A DNA stretch of 64,000 nt from Cyanomargarita calcarea GSE-NOS-MK-12-04C (GCA_019359595.1 JAHHGZ010000013.1:114827-178826); one strand, 5' to 3'; counted from the stretch's first letter, positions 35,996 through 44,962 are shown. Numbers and translations: made by a program. The notes: generated by a model not told the origin, from the sequence alone.

Positions 35996-37908
35996 GCGCG
36001 ATCGTGGGCATCCACTACCTGGATGGTAGACCTGTAGAACAGGAATTGGGACGGATGGTAGATATTTTGGCTCATCGGGGTCCTGATGGTGCAGATATCT
36101 GGATCGATGGGCCAGTTGGCTTTGGGCATCGGATGCTCTGGACAACCCCCGAATCCTTGCTAGAAAAGTTACCTTTAGTCAGTCAGAGCGGTGATGTCGT
36201 AATTACTGCCGATTGTCGCATCGATAACAGAGAGGAACTTATTTCTGCATTCCAGTTAGAGAAGTGTCCACCTGAGAAAATTACGGATAGCCAGTTGATA
36301 TTGGCAGCCTATGAGAAATGGGGTCAACAGTGTCCGGAGCATCTGTTGGGTGACTTTGCCTTTGCGATTTGGGATAAGCGAGAGCAGACACTTTTCTGTG
36401 CCAGAGACCATTTTGGGGTCAAGCCTTTTTACTACTATTCTTCTGGTCAGACTTTTGCCTTTGCGACCGAAATTAAAGGGCTTTTGTGTTTACCGGAGGT
36501 TCCACGGCAACTCAATGAGAAGAAAATTGCTGACCATTTTGGATTAGGCGGTCTTGATACCACAATTACATTTTATCAGCATATTCTACGTCTTCCTGCT
36601 GCACACATTATGAAGGTGAGTTGTCAAGGAGTGCAGTTACAATCCTACTGGTCTCTAGATCCTAACCGCGAGCTGCGTCTGGGTTCAGATGAAGAGTATG
36701 CAGCAAAGTTTCGGGAAATCTTTACTGAAGCTGTGCGTTGTCGCCTACGCAGTGCCTTTCCCGTGGGATCGATGTTAAGTGGTGGATTGGATTCCTCTTC
36801 CATTACCTGTGTGGCACAGGAGCTATACAGCAACAACGAAAACTCCAAGTTACATACATTTTCAGCTATCCACGAACAGATAACTGAATGTGATGAACGC
36901 TTTTATCAAAATGCTGTCTTAGCAAAAGGTGGTCTGGAATCACACCAATTGAATACGGATGCACTCAGTCCCCTAAGTGACTTAGACCGCGTTCTTTGGC
37001 ATCAAGATGAAGTTCAAAGTCTTGCAAATTTTTATGCAAATTGGTTTTTGTATGACTCTGCTTCTTCACATGGTGTACGAGTGATTTTGGATGGTTTTGA
37101 TGGCGATAATACCGTATCTCACGGGACAGGTTACTTAACAGAACTAGCAGAAGCAGGACACTGGCTTACCTTGGCTTCAGAAGTAAGGGCATTCTCAAAG
37201 AATCTCAACCAGCCTTGGATACCTCCTCTACTGGCTTGGATGCGTGTATACGGACTAAACCCTCTGATATCTAAGTTTTTCATCCTGCGAGTCCTCGGGT
37301 CATTGCGGCGATTGATGCGTTATTCCAAGCGTGGGGCAAAACCTTCAGAGTTGAGCAATATTCTCAGCAGAGATTTTATTCAACGCTACGAATCGTCTAA
37401 TGATTCAACAAAGCGAAAACGACCAAAGACAGAGAGGGAAAGTCAGTATCGCCGCTTAACCGATCCCGGCGAACAAAATACCTTAGAAAAGCTCAACAGT
37501 GCAGCAGCAGCATTTTGTATCGAGCCGCGATTTCCTTTTTGGGATAAACGATTGATAGAGTTTTGTTTGTCATTACCTCCCGAACAAAAATTGAACCGAG
37601 GTTGGGGTCGAATGGTGATGCGTCGTGCAATGGAAGGGATTATGCCCAAAGAGATTCAATGGCGTCCTGGGAAAACAGACCATTCACAAAGTTTTAATCA
37701 CGGGCTACTCACTTTTGAACGTGAGTGCTTGGATGACGTGATTTTGAAACATCCAGAAGTCATCGAGAGTTATGTGAATTTAAGTGTATTGCAAGAAGCG
37801 TACCAGCGTTTTTTAACTGGGAAAGCGACAGGTGATGAAGCAGTCACAATTTGGAATATTTTATCGCTGGCTCTATGGCTACGCAAAACTGAACTAAGTA
37901 AAAAGTAA
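35992..37908 (+). CDS. Lasso peptide C protein (asparagine-synthetase-like macrolactam cyclase)
   Basis: The 638-residue protein has an N-terminal Ntn-hydrolase-like domain (residues 1-210; 'AHRGPDGADIW', 'RIDNREEL', 'LLGDFAFAIWDKREQTLFCARDHFG') and a C-terminal ATP-pyrophosphatase domain with the PP-loop SGGLDS at 263-268. In true glutamine-dependent asparagine synthetases residue 2 is the catalytic Cys; here it is Ser (MSAIVG), so the glutaminase half is inactive, as expected for lasso cyclases. These enzymes adenylate an Asp or Glu side chain and join it to the peptide's N-terminal amine. The Met start overlaps the B2 stop. Confidence 0.94.
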   Translation: MSAIVGIHYLDGRPVEQELGRMVDILAHRGPDGADIWIDGPVGFGHRMLWTTPESLLEKLPLVSQSGDVVITADCRIDNREELISAFQLEKCPPEKITDSQLILAAYEKWGQQCPEHLLGDFAFAIWDKREQTLFCARDHFGVKPFYYYSSGQTFAFATEIKGLLCLPEVPRQLNEKKIADHFGLGGLDTTITFYQHILRLPAAHIMKVSCQGVQLQSYWSLDPNRELRLGSDEEYAAKFREIFTEAVRCRLRSAFPVGSMLSGGLDSSSITCVAQELYSNNENSKLHTFSAIHEQITECDERFYQNAVLAKGGLESHQLNTDALSPLSDLDRVLWHQDEVQSLANFYANWFLYDSASSHGVRVILDGFDGDNTVSHGTGYLTELAEAGHWLTLASEVRAFSKNLNQPWIPPLLAWMRVYGLNPLISKFFILRVLGSLRRLMRYSKRGAKPSELSNILSRDFIQRYESSNDSTKRKRPKTERESQYRRLTDPGEQNTLEKLNSAAAAFCIEPRFPFWDKRLIEFCLSLPPEQKLNRGWGRMVMRRAMEGIMPKEIQWRPGKTDHSQSFNHGLLTFERECLDDVILKHPEVIESYVNLSVLQEAYQRFLTGKATGDEAVTIWNILSLALWLRKTELSKK

Positions 37909-38038
37909 AAAGTTAAAAGAACCAATTAAGACGGTTTAGGCGATCGCTCGCTGTTTCATTTACTTGATGTAAATTCGATAGCCAACGGCTGACCATAAGC
38001 CGTATTCACCAAAAACACATTCTTGAGGAATCAAATTC

Positions 38039-38179
38039 ATGTCTAAGAAATCCTACACCAAACCCCAACTCAGTGTACATGGAAATGTTGAGCAAATTAC
38101 CCTTGCAGGTTGTAAGCAGAATTCCGACCAACCCAACGGAACTGTTAACGACAGCGACGCTTTCCCTGTGTGTTCATAG
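38039..38179 (+). CDS. Lasso peptide precursor (46 residues, predicted core 24 residues)
   Basis: A short gene with a good ribosome site (GAGGAA, eight bases before the ATG) lies 130 bases after the cyclase. The leader (residues 1-22) has the lasso motif YxxPxLxxxG exactly (Tyr6, Pro9, Leu11, Gly15) and Thr21 at position -2, which sets the cut after Leu22. The core then begins AGCKQNSD, allowing an Ala1-Asp8 ring of eight residues; a cut one residue later would give a Gly1-Asp7 ring. The tail ends DAFPVCS. Cys3 and Cys23 of the core could form a disulfide. The final Ser is the residue phosphorylated in paeninodin-type lasso peptides, and a kinase gene follows. The identity of the ring and cut is inferred, not shown. 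Confidence 0.9.
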   Translation: MSKKSYTKPQLSVHGNVEQITLAGCKQNSDQPNGTVNDSDAFPVCS

Positions 38180-38202
38180 GAACTGAAACGCGGGCATAAA
38201 AT

Positions 38203-38236
38203 AGAGTGAATATTTAGATTGCTAAATATTCACTCT
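38203..38236 (+). promoter_or_regulatory. Perfect 15-base hairpin just after the precursor gene
   Basis: Bases 38203-38217 and 38222-38236 are exact complements around an ATTG loop (arm AGAGTGAATATTTAG), 23 bases behind the precursor stop. No T run follows. It is well placed to stop 3' exonucleases and stabilise the precursor message, or to attenuate read-through into the kinase gene. Confidence 0.7.
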
Positions 38237-38265
38237 CAATTTGACAAATGCCATCATTTGAGGAT

Positions 38266-38315
38266 TTTTGTAAGTAAGGTTAACTATAATTCTTGCCTTA
38301 CTTACAAAATTTTTT
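38266..38315 (+). terminator. Intrinsic terminator between precursor and kinase genes
   Basis: TTTTGTAAGTAAGG (38266-38279) pairs perfectly with CCTTACTTACAAAA (38296-38309) across a 16-base loop and is followed by six T. The stem is AT-rich, so termination may be partial. Together with the hairpin at 38203 it would make the precursor far more abundant than the downstream messages. Confidence 0.65.
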
Positions 38316-38496
38316 AAGATTTTTAAGTAGGCATTATTAAATATAATTTGGATGAGCTGGAAGCCCAAACCAAAAAAATCACAAAACTCTTGTGGGGAGA
38401 GCTTCTCCAGCCCGCCCAAACCAAAAAATAGTACTACCTACAAATCAAATTGTAAAAAAACTTTTATACCACTAAAAACAACAAGGTAAACGGAAA

Positions 38497-39426
38497 ATGT
38501 ATTTTTATCATGCCTATGGGCTGAATATTCAATCTGCTTTGTCCTTACCAGAACTAAACTTAACGATAGAGACTAAAGCAGATGTAGTAATTAAGTTAGG
38601 AATAATTGATGACTTTCCGTTTGAGGTAAACCCCTCGGAAATATTCAGAGAGCATATATCTCTAGAGAAATCTTATTTTTTCTGGAATCAAATAGGAAAA
38701 TTCTTAGTACAAAATGGCACAGAAATTGTTATTGAACCTTTGCCAAAAATAGAAGAACGTTCAATCAGACTACCTCTTCTGGGAACGATTATGGCTGTGT
38801 TACTCCATCAACGAGGATTGCTGGTGTTGCACGCTAGTGCTGTGGCCATAAATGATGGTGTCGTTGCCTTTTTAGGTAACAAGGGGCAAGGTAAATCTAC
38901 TATGGCAGCAACACTCTATGGAAGAGGACATCACCTAATGGCTGATGATTTAGTTGTTATTAAGTTTAGTGATTCTGAGTGTCCTTTTGCTATTCCTGGC
39001 TTTCCTCAGTTCAAACTTTGGCCTTCCTCAGCCATTCATTCCTTGGGAGATAATCCAGAAACACTACCCCAGCTTGCCACAGGGTACGAAAAACGGGCAC
39101 GTCGAGTTGTTGATAGGTTCTTAGAAAAACCCATGCAACTTAAGCGTATTTACGTACTTTCGGAAGGATTGTTACCCAAAATTACACCTATACAGCCCCA
39201 AGAAGCCATTGTGCAATTAATTATTAACTCCTATGTATCTCGATTTGGGAACAAATTGTTCCAAGGTGCAGCAGCTTCCTTACATCTGGCTCAATGTACT
39301 AATTTAATCAAGAATGTTCCCGTTTCTAGCTTGGAACGGCCTCTATCTTTTTCCTTCTTATCTGAAGTTGCCAAATTAGTCGAAAAAGATTCACTCACCC
39401 GAATGCACCAAGCCGCAACACCCTAA
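38497..39426 (+). CDS. HPr-kinase-like tailoring kinase of the lasso cluster
   Basis: The 309-residue protein has the C-terminal fold of HPr kinase/phosphorylase: 'GLLVLHASAVAINDG' (His112), Walker A 'GNKGQGKST' (127-135), 'HHLMADDLVVI' with Asp150/Asp151, and 'PGFPQFKLWP' near 168-177. An N-terminal domain of about 100 residues is specific to the RiPP-associated group. In the paeninodin pathway such a kinase phosphorylates the hydroxyl of the C-terminal Ser of the precursor. The precursor here also ends in Ser, so function and substrate agree. It is not HPr kinase itself: the dedicated HPr-kinase signature region is absent and the context is a lasso cluster. Confidence 0.88.
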   Translation: MYFYHAYGLNIQSALSLPELNLTIETKADVVIKLGIIDDFPFEVNPSEIFREHISLEKSYFFWNQIGKFLVQNGTEIVIEPLPKIEERSIRLPLLGTIMAVLLHQRGLLVLHASAVAINDGVVAFLGNKGQGKSTMAATLYGRGHHLMADDLVVIKFSDSECPFAIPGFPQFKLWPSSAIHSLGDNPETLPQLATGYEKRARRVVDRFLEKPMQLKRIYVLSEGLLPKITPIQPQEAIVQLIINSYVSRFGNKLFQGAAASLHLAQCTNLIKNVPVSSLERPLSFSFLSEVAKLVEKDSLTRMHQAATP

Positions 39427-39440
39427 AGCTACATAAAAGG

Positions 39441-41276
39441 ATGTCTAAAGAATCTAACCCCTTTTCTCGTACCAATTCCCTGGGTTGGGTTGTAGCTCGG
39501 CTATCTTATTTAACCCAAACTTTTACTTTAATTTGGACAGCATCTCGCAATTGGACTTTAGCTTGGATAATTTTATTAATCATTCAGGGAATATTACCAG
39601 CAGCTACTGTCTACCTCAGCAGACTATTAGTCGATACCTTAGTGGGAGCGGTTGGTGCTGGTATTTCTGCGAGTAGCATCCAAACACTTCTCATGCCAGT
39701 TGCCTTGATGGTAGGTGTTCTCATTACGGGAGAATTTCTGCAATCCGCTACTGAATGGATTCGCACTGCTCAATCAGAACTGGTACAAGATCGGATTAGT
39801 GCTTTGGTTCACGAGAAATCGATCGCTATTGATTTTGGTTGCTATGAATCTTCTGAATATAATGATTATCTCGAACGTGCCCGTGAGGGTGCTAGCAGCC
39901 GACCACTTGCTTTATTAGAGAACTCTGGAAGCCTTTTACAAAACAGTATCACTCTATTTGCAATGGCAGCAGTGATACTCCCCTATGGTTTTTGGCTACC
40001 AATTATTTTATTTCTCAGCGCTCTACCAGCATTTTATGTAGCGTTGCGCCTAAATATGCGACAGTACCAGTGGTCACAGCGAACAACTACAGACCGACGA
40101 CGATTGTGGTATTATCAAATGCTGCTGACGAGTAATTGGGCGGCTGCGGAACTACGAGTATTCAACTTTGGCCCATACTTTAAATTAGCTTATCAAAGAT
40201 TACGCGATCGCCTGCGCAATGAGCAAATGAAGCTGATTAGAGAACAAAGCTTGGGTCGCTTGGGTGCTGGAGCCATAGCGTTATTATTCACTGGTGTTGC
40301 CCTTGCCGGGATGGGTCGTCAAGTACTCTTAGGAAGTATTTCCTTGGGTGAACTCGCACTCTTCTACCAAGCTTTTAATAAGGGACAGAGTATTGTAAAA
40401 TCTCTTCTGGGAAATTTAGGACAAATCTACAAAAACAGTCTATTTATTAGCAATCTGTTTGAGTTTTTAGCGATAAAACCCCAAATAGTAGATCCTCCCA
40501 ACCCTTTGCCTGTACCGTTACAACTCAAGCAAGGAATTAGTTTTCGGCAAGTCACTTTTCGCTATCCTGGTAGCGAGCAGGTAATCCTAAAAGACTTTAA
40601 CCTCAACATTCCTGTAGGCAAAATTGTGGCAATTGTGGGGGATAATGGGGCTGGTAAAAGTACACTCATGAAACTTCTGTGTCGCTTTTACGATCCTGAA
40701 TCTGGCAGCATTGAACTAGATGGGATCAATTTCCGTGACTATGCAGTATCAGCAATGCGGGAATTAATCACAGTCTTATTCCAAGTCCCTATTTATTACT
40801 ACCTCACAGCGGCTGATAATATTACTTTGGGAGATTTATCTAAGACCCCAAGCCAAGCTGAAGTAGAAGCTGCTGCTTATTCAGGTGGGATTCATGAGAA
40901 AATTACTCACCTACCCCAAGGTTACAACACAATTCTTGGGAAGATGTTCCCTGAAGGTACGGATTTAAGTGGCGGACAATGGCAACGTATATCCTTAGCA
41001 CGAGCATTCTTCAGACAAGCTCAAATCATTATCCTTGATGAACCCACCAGTGCAATGGACCCTTGGGCCGAGCATGATTGGTTAGAGCGATTTCGCACAA
41101 TGGCAAATGGACGTACTGCAATTGTCATCACTCATCGTTTTACCTTGGCAATGCGGGCTGATATTATTCACGTTATGCGTGCCGGTGAGATTGTAGAATC
41201 AGGTAGCCATGATGAATTACTCATTCAAGATGGTTTCTATGCCCAGTCTTGGAAATCGCAAATGGAGTCTAATTAA
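39441..41276 (+). CDS. Lasso peptide ABC exporter (D protein), fused membrane-ATPase
   Basis: A 611-residue half-transporter: six membrane helices (residues 38-320) followed by an ATPase domain with Walker A 'GDNGAGKST' (400-408), signature LSGGQ (509-513) and Walker B 'IIILDEPTSAMD'. There is no C39 peptidase domain at the N-terminus, in line with leader removal by B2. It starts 14 bases after the kinase stop, with AAAAGG next to the ATG. It would export the mature lasso peptide and give self-protection if the peptide is antibacterial. Assignment to this peptide rests on position. Confidence 0.9.
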   Translation: MSKESNPFSRTNSLGWVVARLSYLTQTFTLIWTASRNWTLAWIILLIIQGILPAATVYLSRLLVDTLVGAVGAGISASSIQTLLMPVALMVGVLITGEFLQSATEWIRTAQSELVQDRISALVHEKSIAIDFGCYESSEYNDYLERAREGASSRPLALLENSGSLLQNSITLFAMAAVILPYGFWLPIILFLSALPAFYVALRLNMRQYQWSQRTTTDRRRLWYYQMLLTSNWAAAELRVFNFGPYFKLAYQRLRDRLRNEQMKLIREQSLGRLGAGAIALLFTGVALAGMGRQVLLGSISLGELALFYQAFNKGQSIVKSLLGNLGQIYKNSLFISNLFEFLAIKPQIVDPPNPLPVPLQLKQGISFRQVTFRYPGSEQVILKDFNLNIPVGKIVAIVGDNGAGKSTLMKLLCRFYDPESGSIELDGINFRDYAVSAMRELITVLFQVPIYYYLTAADNITLGDLSKTPSQAEVEAAAYSGGIHEKITHLPQGYNTILGKMFPEGTDLSGGQWQRISLARAFFRQAQIIILDEPTSAMDPWAEHDWLERFRTMANGRTAIVITHRFTLAMRADIIHVMRAGEIVESGSHDELLIQDGFYAQSWKSQMESN

Positions 41277-41685
41277 TTATTTTTTTGGCAATGAAGCAAG
41301 AACTCTATTTATTGTTAAATAGCCTCTAAAACTTCACCGTATTTTTATATAAAAATATTAATTATTATGCATTGTAATTTTATTTAATCAAATAATTAAA
41401 CTTTTAATAAAGACAAGTCAGTAGAATAATAAATTAACTATTTTTGCTTAAAATTACAGTAACTATTTTTACTAAGTAAGTTGTATGTTCAAATACAATT
41501 TTACTTTACAACTAGTAAACTCAGTTTTAAGTGAATTGAAAGCAGTAAAAAAAGCTATCTAATATGCCGGGTAATGCATCTAGTTTTGTGTTTAAAAATA
41601 CAAACTATTTGAGGATGAGAATGGGTGGAGCCCAAGCATATATATTGGCTAAGTACAACGTTAATTGTCACGGAATCAACTACCC
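41277..41685. other. AT-rich gene-free gap
   Basis: This 409-base stretch between the lasso exporter and the second Wzt gene is strongly AT-rich and contains no open frame I can support and no clear hairpin terminator. It probably contains the promoter of the wzt-like gene. Confidence 0.5.
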
Positions 41686-42939
41686 ATGTCAGAAACAGTA
41701 ATTAGAGTTGAAAATCTGAGTAAAAAGTATATTCTGAGTCATCAACAAGAAGGGCGAAGCAAATACAAATCTCTGCGGGAATCTATCAACAATGGCGTAC
41801 AGTCCCTGAGTAAAAAACTTCTCAAGCCTTCCGATCCTGATAGATATAATCCTGCGCGTGAGGAATTTTGGGCACTAAATGATGTATCATTTGAGATTAA
41901 GCAAGGCGACAAAGTTGGTATTATTGGCCGCAATGGTGCAGGGAAATCGACACTACTGAAAATCATCAGCAGAATTACCGAACCGACAAAAGGAAGAATC
42001 AAAATTAAAGGGCGAGTTGCCAGTTTATTAGAAGTAGGAACAGGCTTTCATCCAGAGCTTACGGGCAGAGAGAATATCTTTCTCAATGGTGCAATTTTGG
42101 GGATGACCAAGGCAGAAATTCAACACAAGTTTGATGAAATCGTAGCGTTTGCAGAAGTAGAAAAATTTTTAGATACACCTGTTAAACGTTATTCTTCTGG
42201 AATGTATGTACGGCTTGCGTTTGCAGTGGCCGCGCATTTGGAACCAGAGATTTTCGTTGTCGATGAAGTGTTGGCAGTTGGGGATACTCAGTTCCAAAAA
42301 AAATGTTTAGGAAAAATGAGTGAGGTAGCTCAAGATGGAAGAACAGTAATTTTTGTAAGTCATAATATGGCAGCACTTTATGCTCTTTGCTCAACTGCGT
42401 TTGTATTAAATAAAGGACAAGTGGTTTGTAGTGGTAGCACAAGTCATTGTATAGCAGCTTACGAAAATCAAAACGATCAAGAGCAAGGTTCAAACTGGAT
42501 CAGACCTTCAAATCAGCAAAAAGGTAGTTTAGCAATAACTGAATTAAATTCAGTTTTAAAGGGTGAACAACCAGAGCTATTTTTAGAACTAGAAATTTTA
42601 TTAGAATCTAATTTAAAACATAATCCCGCCTTTTTAGCAGTAGAAGTTTGCGCAAAAAATGGTACAGTATTAATGCAATCAATTCCACAGATTGAAGGCT
42701 TTTTAACTAATTCAAAAGAAAAACACTTTGTTAACGTTTCTATTGATTTGCCACCACTGATACCAGGTCAATACTTGATAAATGTTTGGGTGGGAAGCCA
42801 TAATACAGAAACACTTGACCAAATTAATGAAGTGGTGAAGTTTGACATTCATGAATCTCCGACACGAGGTAGAAGTTTTCCTCATGATATTCAACATGGC
42901 TATATTGTTCCAAAATCTACTATCAATATAGTAAGGTAG
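41686..42939 (+). CDS. Second Wzt-like polysaccharide exporter ATPase, no permease partner nearby
   Basis: The ATG at 41686 ('MSETVIRVENLSKKYILSH') matches the start of the other Wzt; a TTG at 41665 is also in frame. The 417-residue protein has Walker A 'GRNGAGKST', signature 'YSSGMYVR' and Walker B 'IFVVDEVLAVGD', then a C-terminal beta-rich domain of about 150 residues that differs from that of the copy at 29277. No Wzm gene accompanies it, so it may use the permease encoded at 30598 and steer another glycan to the same channel, or be a leftover of a duplication. The first 240 residues of the two copies are almost the same. Confidence 0.92.
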   Translation: MSETVIRVENLSKKYILSHQQEGRSKYKSLRESINNGVQSLSKKLLKPSDPDRYNPAREEFWALNDVSFEIKQGDKVGIIGRNGAGKSTLLKIISRITEPTKGRIKIKGRVASLLEVGTGFHPELTGRENIFLNGAILGMTKAEIQHKFDEIVAFAEVEKFLDTPVKRYSSGMYVRLAFAVAAHLEPEIFVVDEVLAVGDTQFQKKCLGKMSEVAQDGRTVIFVSHNMAALYALCSTAFVLNKGQVVCSGSTSHCIAAYENQNDQEQGSNWIRPSNQQKGSLAITELNSVLKGEQPELFLELEILLESNLKHNPAFLAVEVCAKNGTVLMQSIPQIEGFLTNSKEKHFVNVSIDLPPLIPGQYLINVWVGSHNTETLDQINEVVKFDIHESPTRGRSFPHDIQHGYIVPKSTINIVR

Positions 42940-43160
42940 TGTTGCTACTCTCAAAATTAATCACTATTTCAAGAGTGCAAAAGTCTTTTTCATCTGCGTC
43001 CATCTGCGTTCTAACCTACACCGAAGACGTACAGCGCCTACTGCGACTAATTGCAATAACTCTAATGTTGTTTCTAGCGGTTTTCATTTAAGAGAGGTAA
43101 AAAGAAAACTAATTAACCGCAGATAAATGCAGATAAAGTAAACACCATATTTTATATTTT

Positions 43161-43895
43161 ATGATACATAATTCTCTGAAAATCCTGAAAAAATCAATGC
43201 ACTTTCTGAAAAATTCAAAAGGGCAAATTGAACCTACAACTATTGAATTAGAAGGCATCAAAATAAATTTAGGAGATTATTTATCTTCTAGTATAAAAGA
43301 AGCAATTTATAAGGGGTACTATGAGCAACAAGAAATTCAACTTGTTAAATCTTATCTTGCTTCTGATGATGTCATCATGGAAATTGGCGCTGGTATAGGT
43401 TTTCTTTCTAGCTATTGTGCTAAGAAGATTGGTTCGGAAAGTATTTATGCTTATGAAGCTAATATCGCATTAGAACAACCAATTCGTAATACCTATGAAA
43501 TCAATCATGTTAATCCTAATCTCGAAATGTGTTTAATTGGAAAGCAAACAGGGATAGAGAACTTTTATGTAACAAAAGATTTTTGGGAATCCTCTTTTAT
43601 GAAGCCTAATCCAGAAAAAATAGAAAAAACTCTTACCATACCTGTCAAATCATTTAAGGAAGAACTAAAACGCATTAATCCGAGTTTTGTAATAATTGAT
43701 ATTGAAGGTGGAGAATATGATTTGCTCAAAGATGATGATTTACATAACGTCAAAAAAATTGTGATTGAATTACACAATACAACAATTGGATATGAAAAAG
43801 TTGAAAATGTTAAATCACAATTAAAGTCTTTGGGATTTAAGGTTGTTGAAAACCTGCCAAACTGTCGTGATGAAATTGTTTTTTTTCAGCGATAA
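43161..43895 (+). CDS. FkbM family SAM-dependent methyltransferase
   Basis: A 244-residue class I methyltransferase. The SAM-binding motif I is 'VIMEIGAGIGFLSSYCAKKIG' (about residues 72-92), followed by 'IYAYEANIALEQPIRNTYEIN' and the FkbM hallmark 'FVIIDIEGGEYDLLKDDDL' near 180. Members O-methylate sugars, lipids or peptides; here the neighbours (wzt-like, GT2, aminotransferase) point to a sugar in the polysaccharide. The sequence is very AT-rich. A terminal methyl cap is the known export signal in some Wzt-dependent O-antigens, which fits its place after a Wzt gene, but this is inference. Confidence 0.9.
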   Translation: MIHNSLKILKKSMHFLKNSKGQIEPTTIELEGIKINLGDYLSSSIKEAIYKGYYEQQEIQLVKSYLASDDVIMEIGAGIGFLSSYCAKKIGSESIYAYEANIALEQPIRNTYEINHVNPNLEMCLIGKQTGIENFYVTKDFWESSFMKPNPEKIEKTLTIPVKSFKEELKRINPSFVIIDIEGGEYDLLKDDDLHNVKKIVIELHNTTIGYEKVENVKSQLKSLGFKVVENLPNCRDEIVFFQR

Positions 43896-43942
43896 GTTAT
43901 CAGGTCTAATTTCATATTTGCAAGAAAAAATATTGCTAAATT

Positions 43943-44962
43943 ATGATTTCAATTATTATTCCAACTCTGAATCGTGCCGAAAGTCTAAATAGGACATTAA
44001 AATCTCTCGTTGCTCAAAATTTTCCGATAAATAACTATGAAACTTTAGTTATAGATAATGGCTCAAAGGATGAAACTGAATCAGTATATGAAAAAAACAA
44101 ATATGAACATCCGAACCATCAAATTCGTTACATTTACGAACCAGAGCCAGGATTGTTATCAGGTCGTCATCGAGGAGCATTAGAAGCAAAGGGTGAAATT
44201 TTAGTCTTCATAGATGATGATATTGAAGCAGATGTAAATTGGTTGCAAGCAATTAAAGAATCCTTTGACGATTCCACAGTTCAAATCGTAGGGGGACGTA
44301 ATTTGCCTGATTTTGAAGTTGAACCACCTAAATGGCTGGAATGGTTTTGGATAGAGCATCCTTACGGTAAACTCTGCTCTGAGTTGAGTTTATTAGATTT
44401 TGGCGACCAAGTTAGAGATATTGATGCTAATTATGTTTGGGGTTTAAATTTCTCAATTCGCAAGGTTGCTTTATTTGAATTAGGTGGATTTCATCCTGAT
44501 TGTATTCCTAAACATTTACAGTGTTTTCAGGGAGATGGAGAAACGGGTTTAACTCAAAAAGCAAAACTTCAGGGATATAGAGCAATCTATCAACCGAATG
44601 CGTTGGTATTTCATAGTGTTTCTCAAGAAAGAATGACTTATGAATATTTTGATCGACGTTACTTTTATCAAGGAGTTAGTGATTCTTACTCATTCTTCAG
44701 ACAATCTCAAGGTCAATTAAAAGAGGTAAGCCTGATTGATAAGATTAAAAATATCTTGAAAATGTTCAAGCAAATAGGCAAAAAAATAATTATTAGTCAA
44801 AAAGAAAAAAAAGCACTAAAAGAACGCTTCTTTAATGCTTACAAAAGAGGATATCAATTCCATAAAAACGCTATTATTAACAATCCAGAGCTTTTAGACT
44901 GGGTGTTAAAAACAGATTACTGGGACTATAAATTACCTCAAATAAATATTACTCATGATTGA
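43943..44962 (+). CDS. Family 2 glycosyltransferase
   Basis: A 339-residue GT-A enzyme with 'MISIIIPTLNRAESLNRTLKSL', 'LVIDNGSKDET', 'EPEPGLLSGRHRGALEAKGEILVFIDDDIE' (DDD at about 93-95) and 'GLNFSIRKVALFELGGFHPD', 'GDGETGLTQKAKLQGYRAIYQP' in the acceptor half. It is the counterpart, in the same subfamily, of the - strand enzyme at 17538-18566. The stop overlaps the cupin gene by eight bases, indicating coupling. Confidence 0.92.
   Translation: MISIIIPTLNRAESLNRTLKSLVAQNFPINNYETLVIDNGSKDETESVYEKNKYEHPNHQIRYIYEPEPGLLSGRHRGALEAKGEILVFIDDDIEADVNWLQAIKESFDDSTVQIVGGRNLPDFEVEPPKWLEWFWIEHPYGKLCSELSLLDFGDQVRDIDANYVWGLNFSIRKVALFELGGFHPDCIPKHLQCFQGDGETGLTQKAKLQGYRAIYQPNALVFHSVSQERMTYEYFDRRYFYQGVSDSYSFFRQSQGQLKEVSLIDKIKNILKMFKQIGKKIIISQKEKKALKERFFNAYKRGYQFHKNAIINNPELLDWVLKTDYWDYKLPQINITHD

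Noticed and set aside
38497..39426. Genuine HPr kinase/phosphorylase of sugar regulation
   Set aside because: Context is a lasso cluster, the precursor ends in Ser, and the N-terminal domain differs from true HPr kinases.
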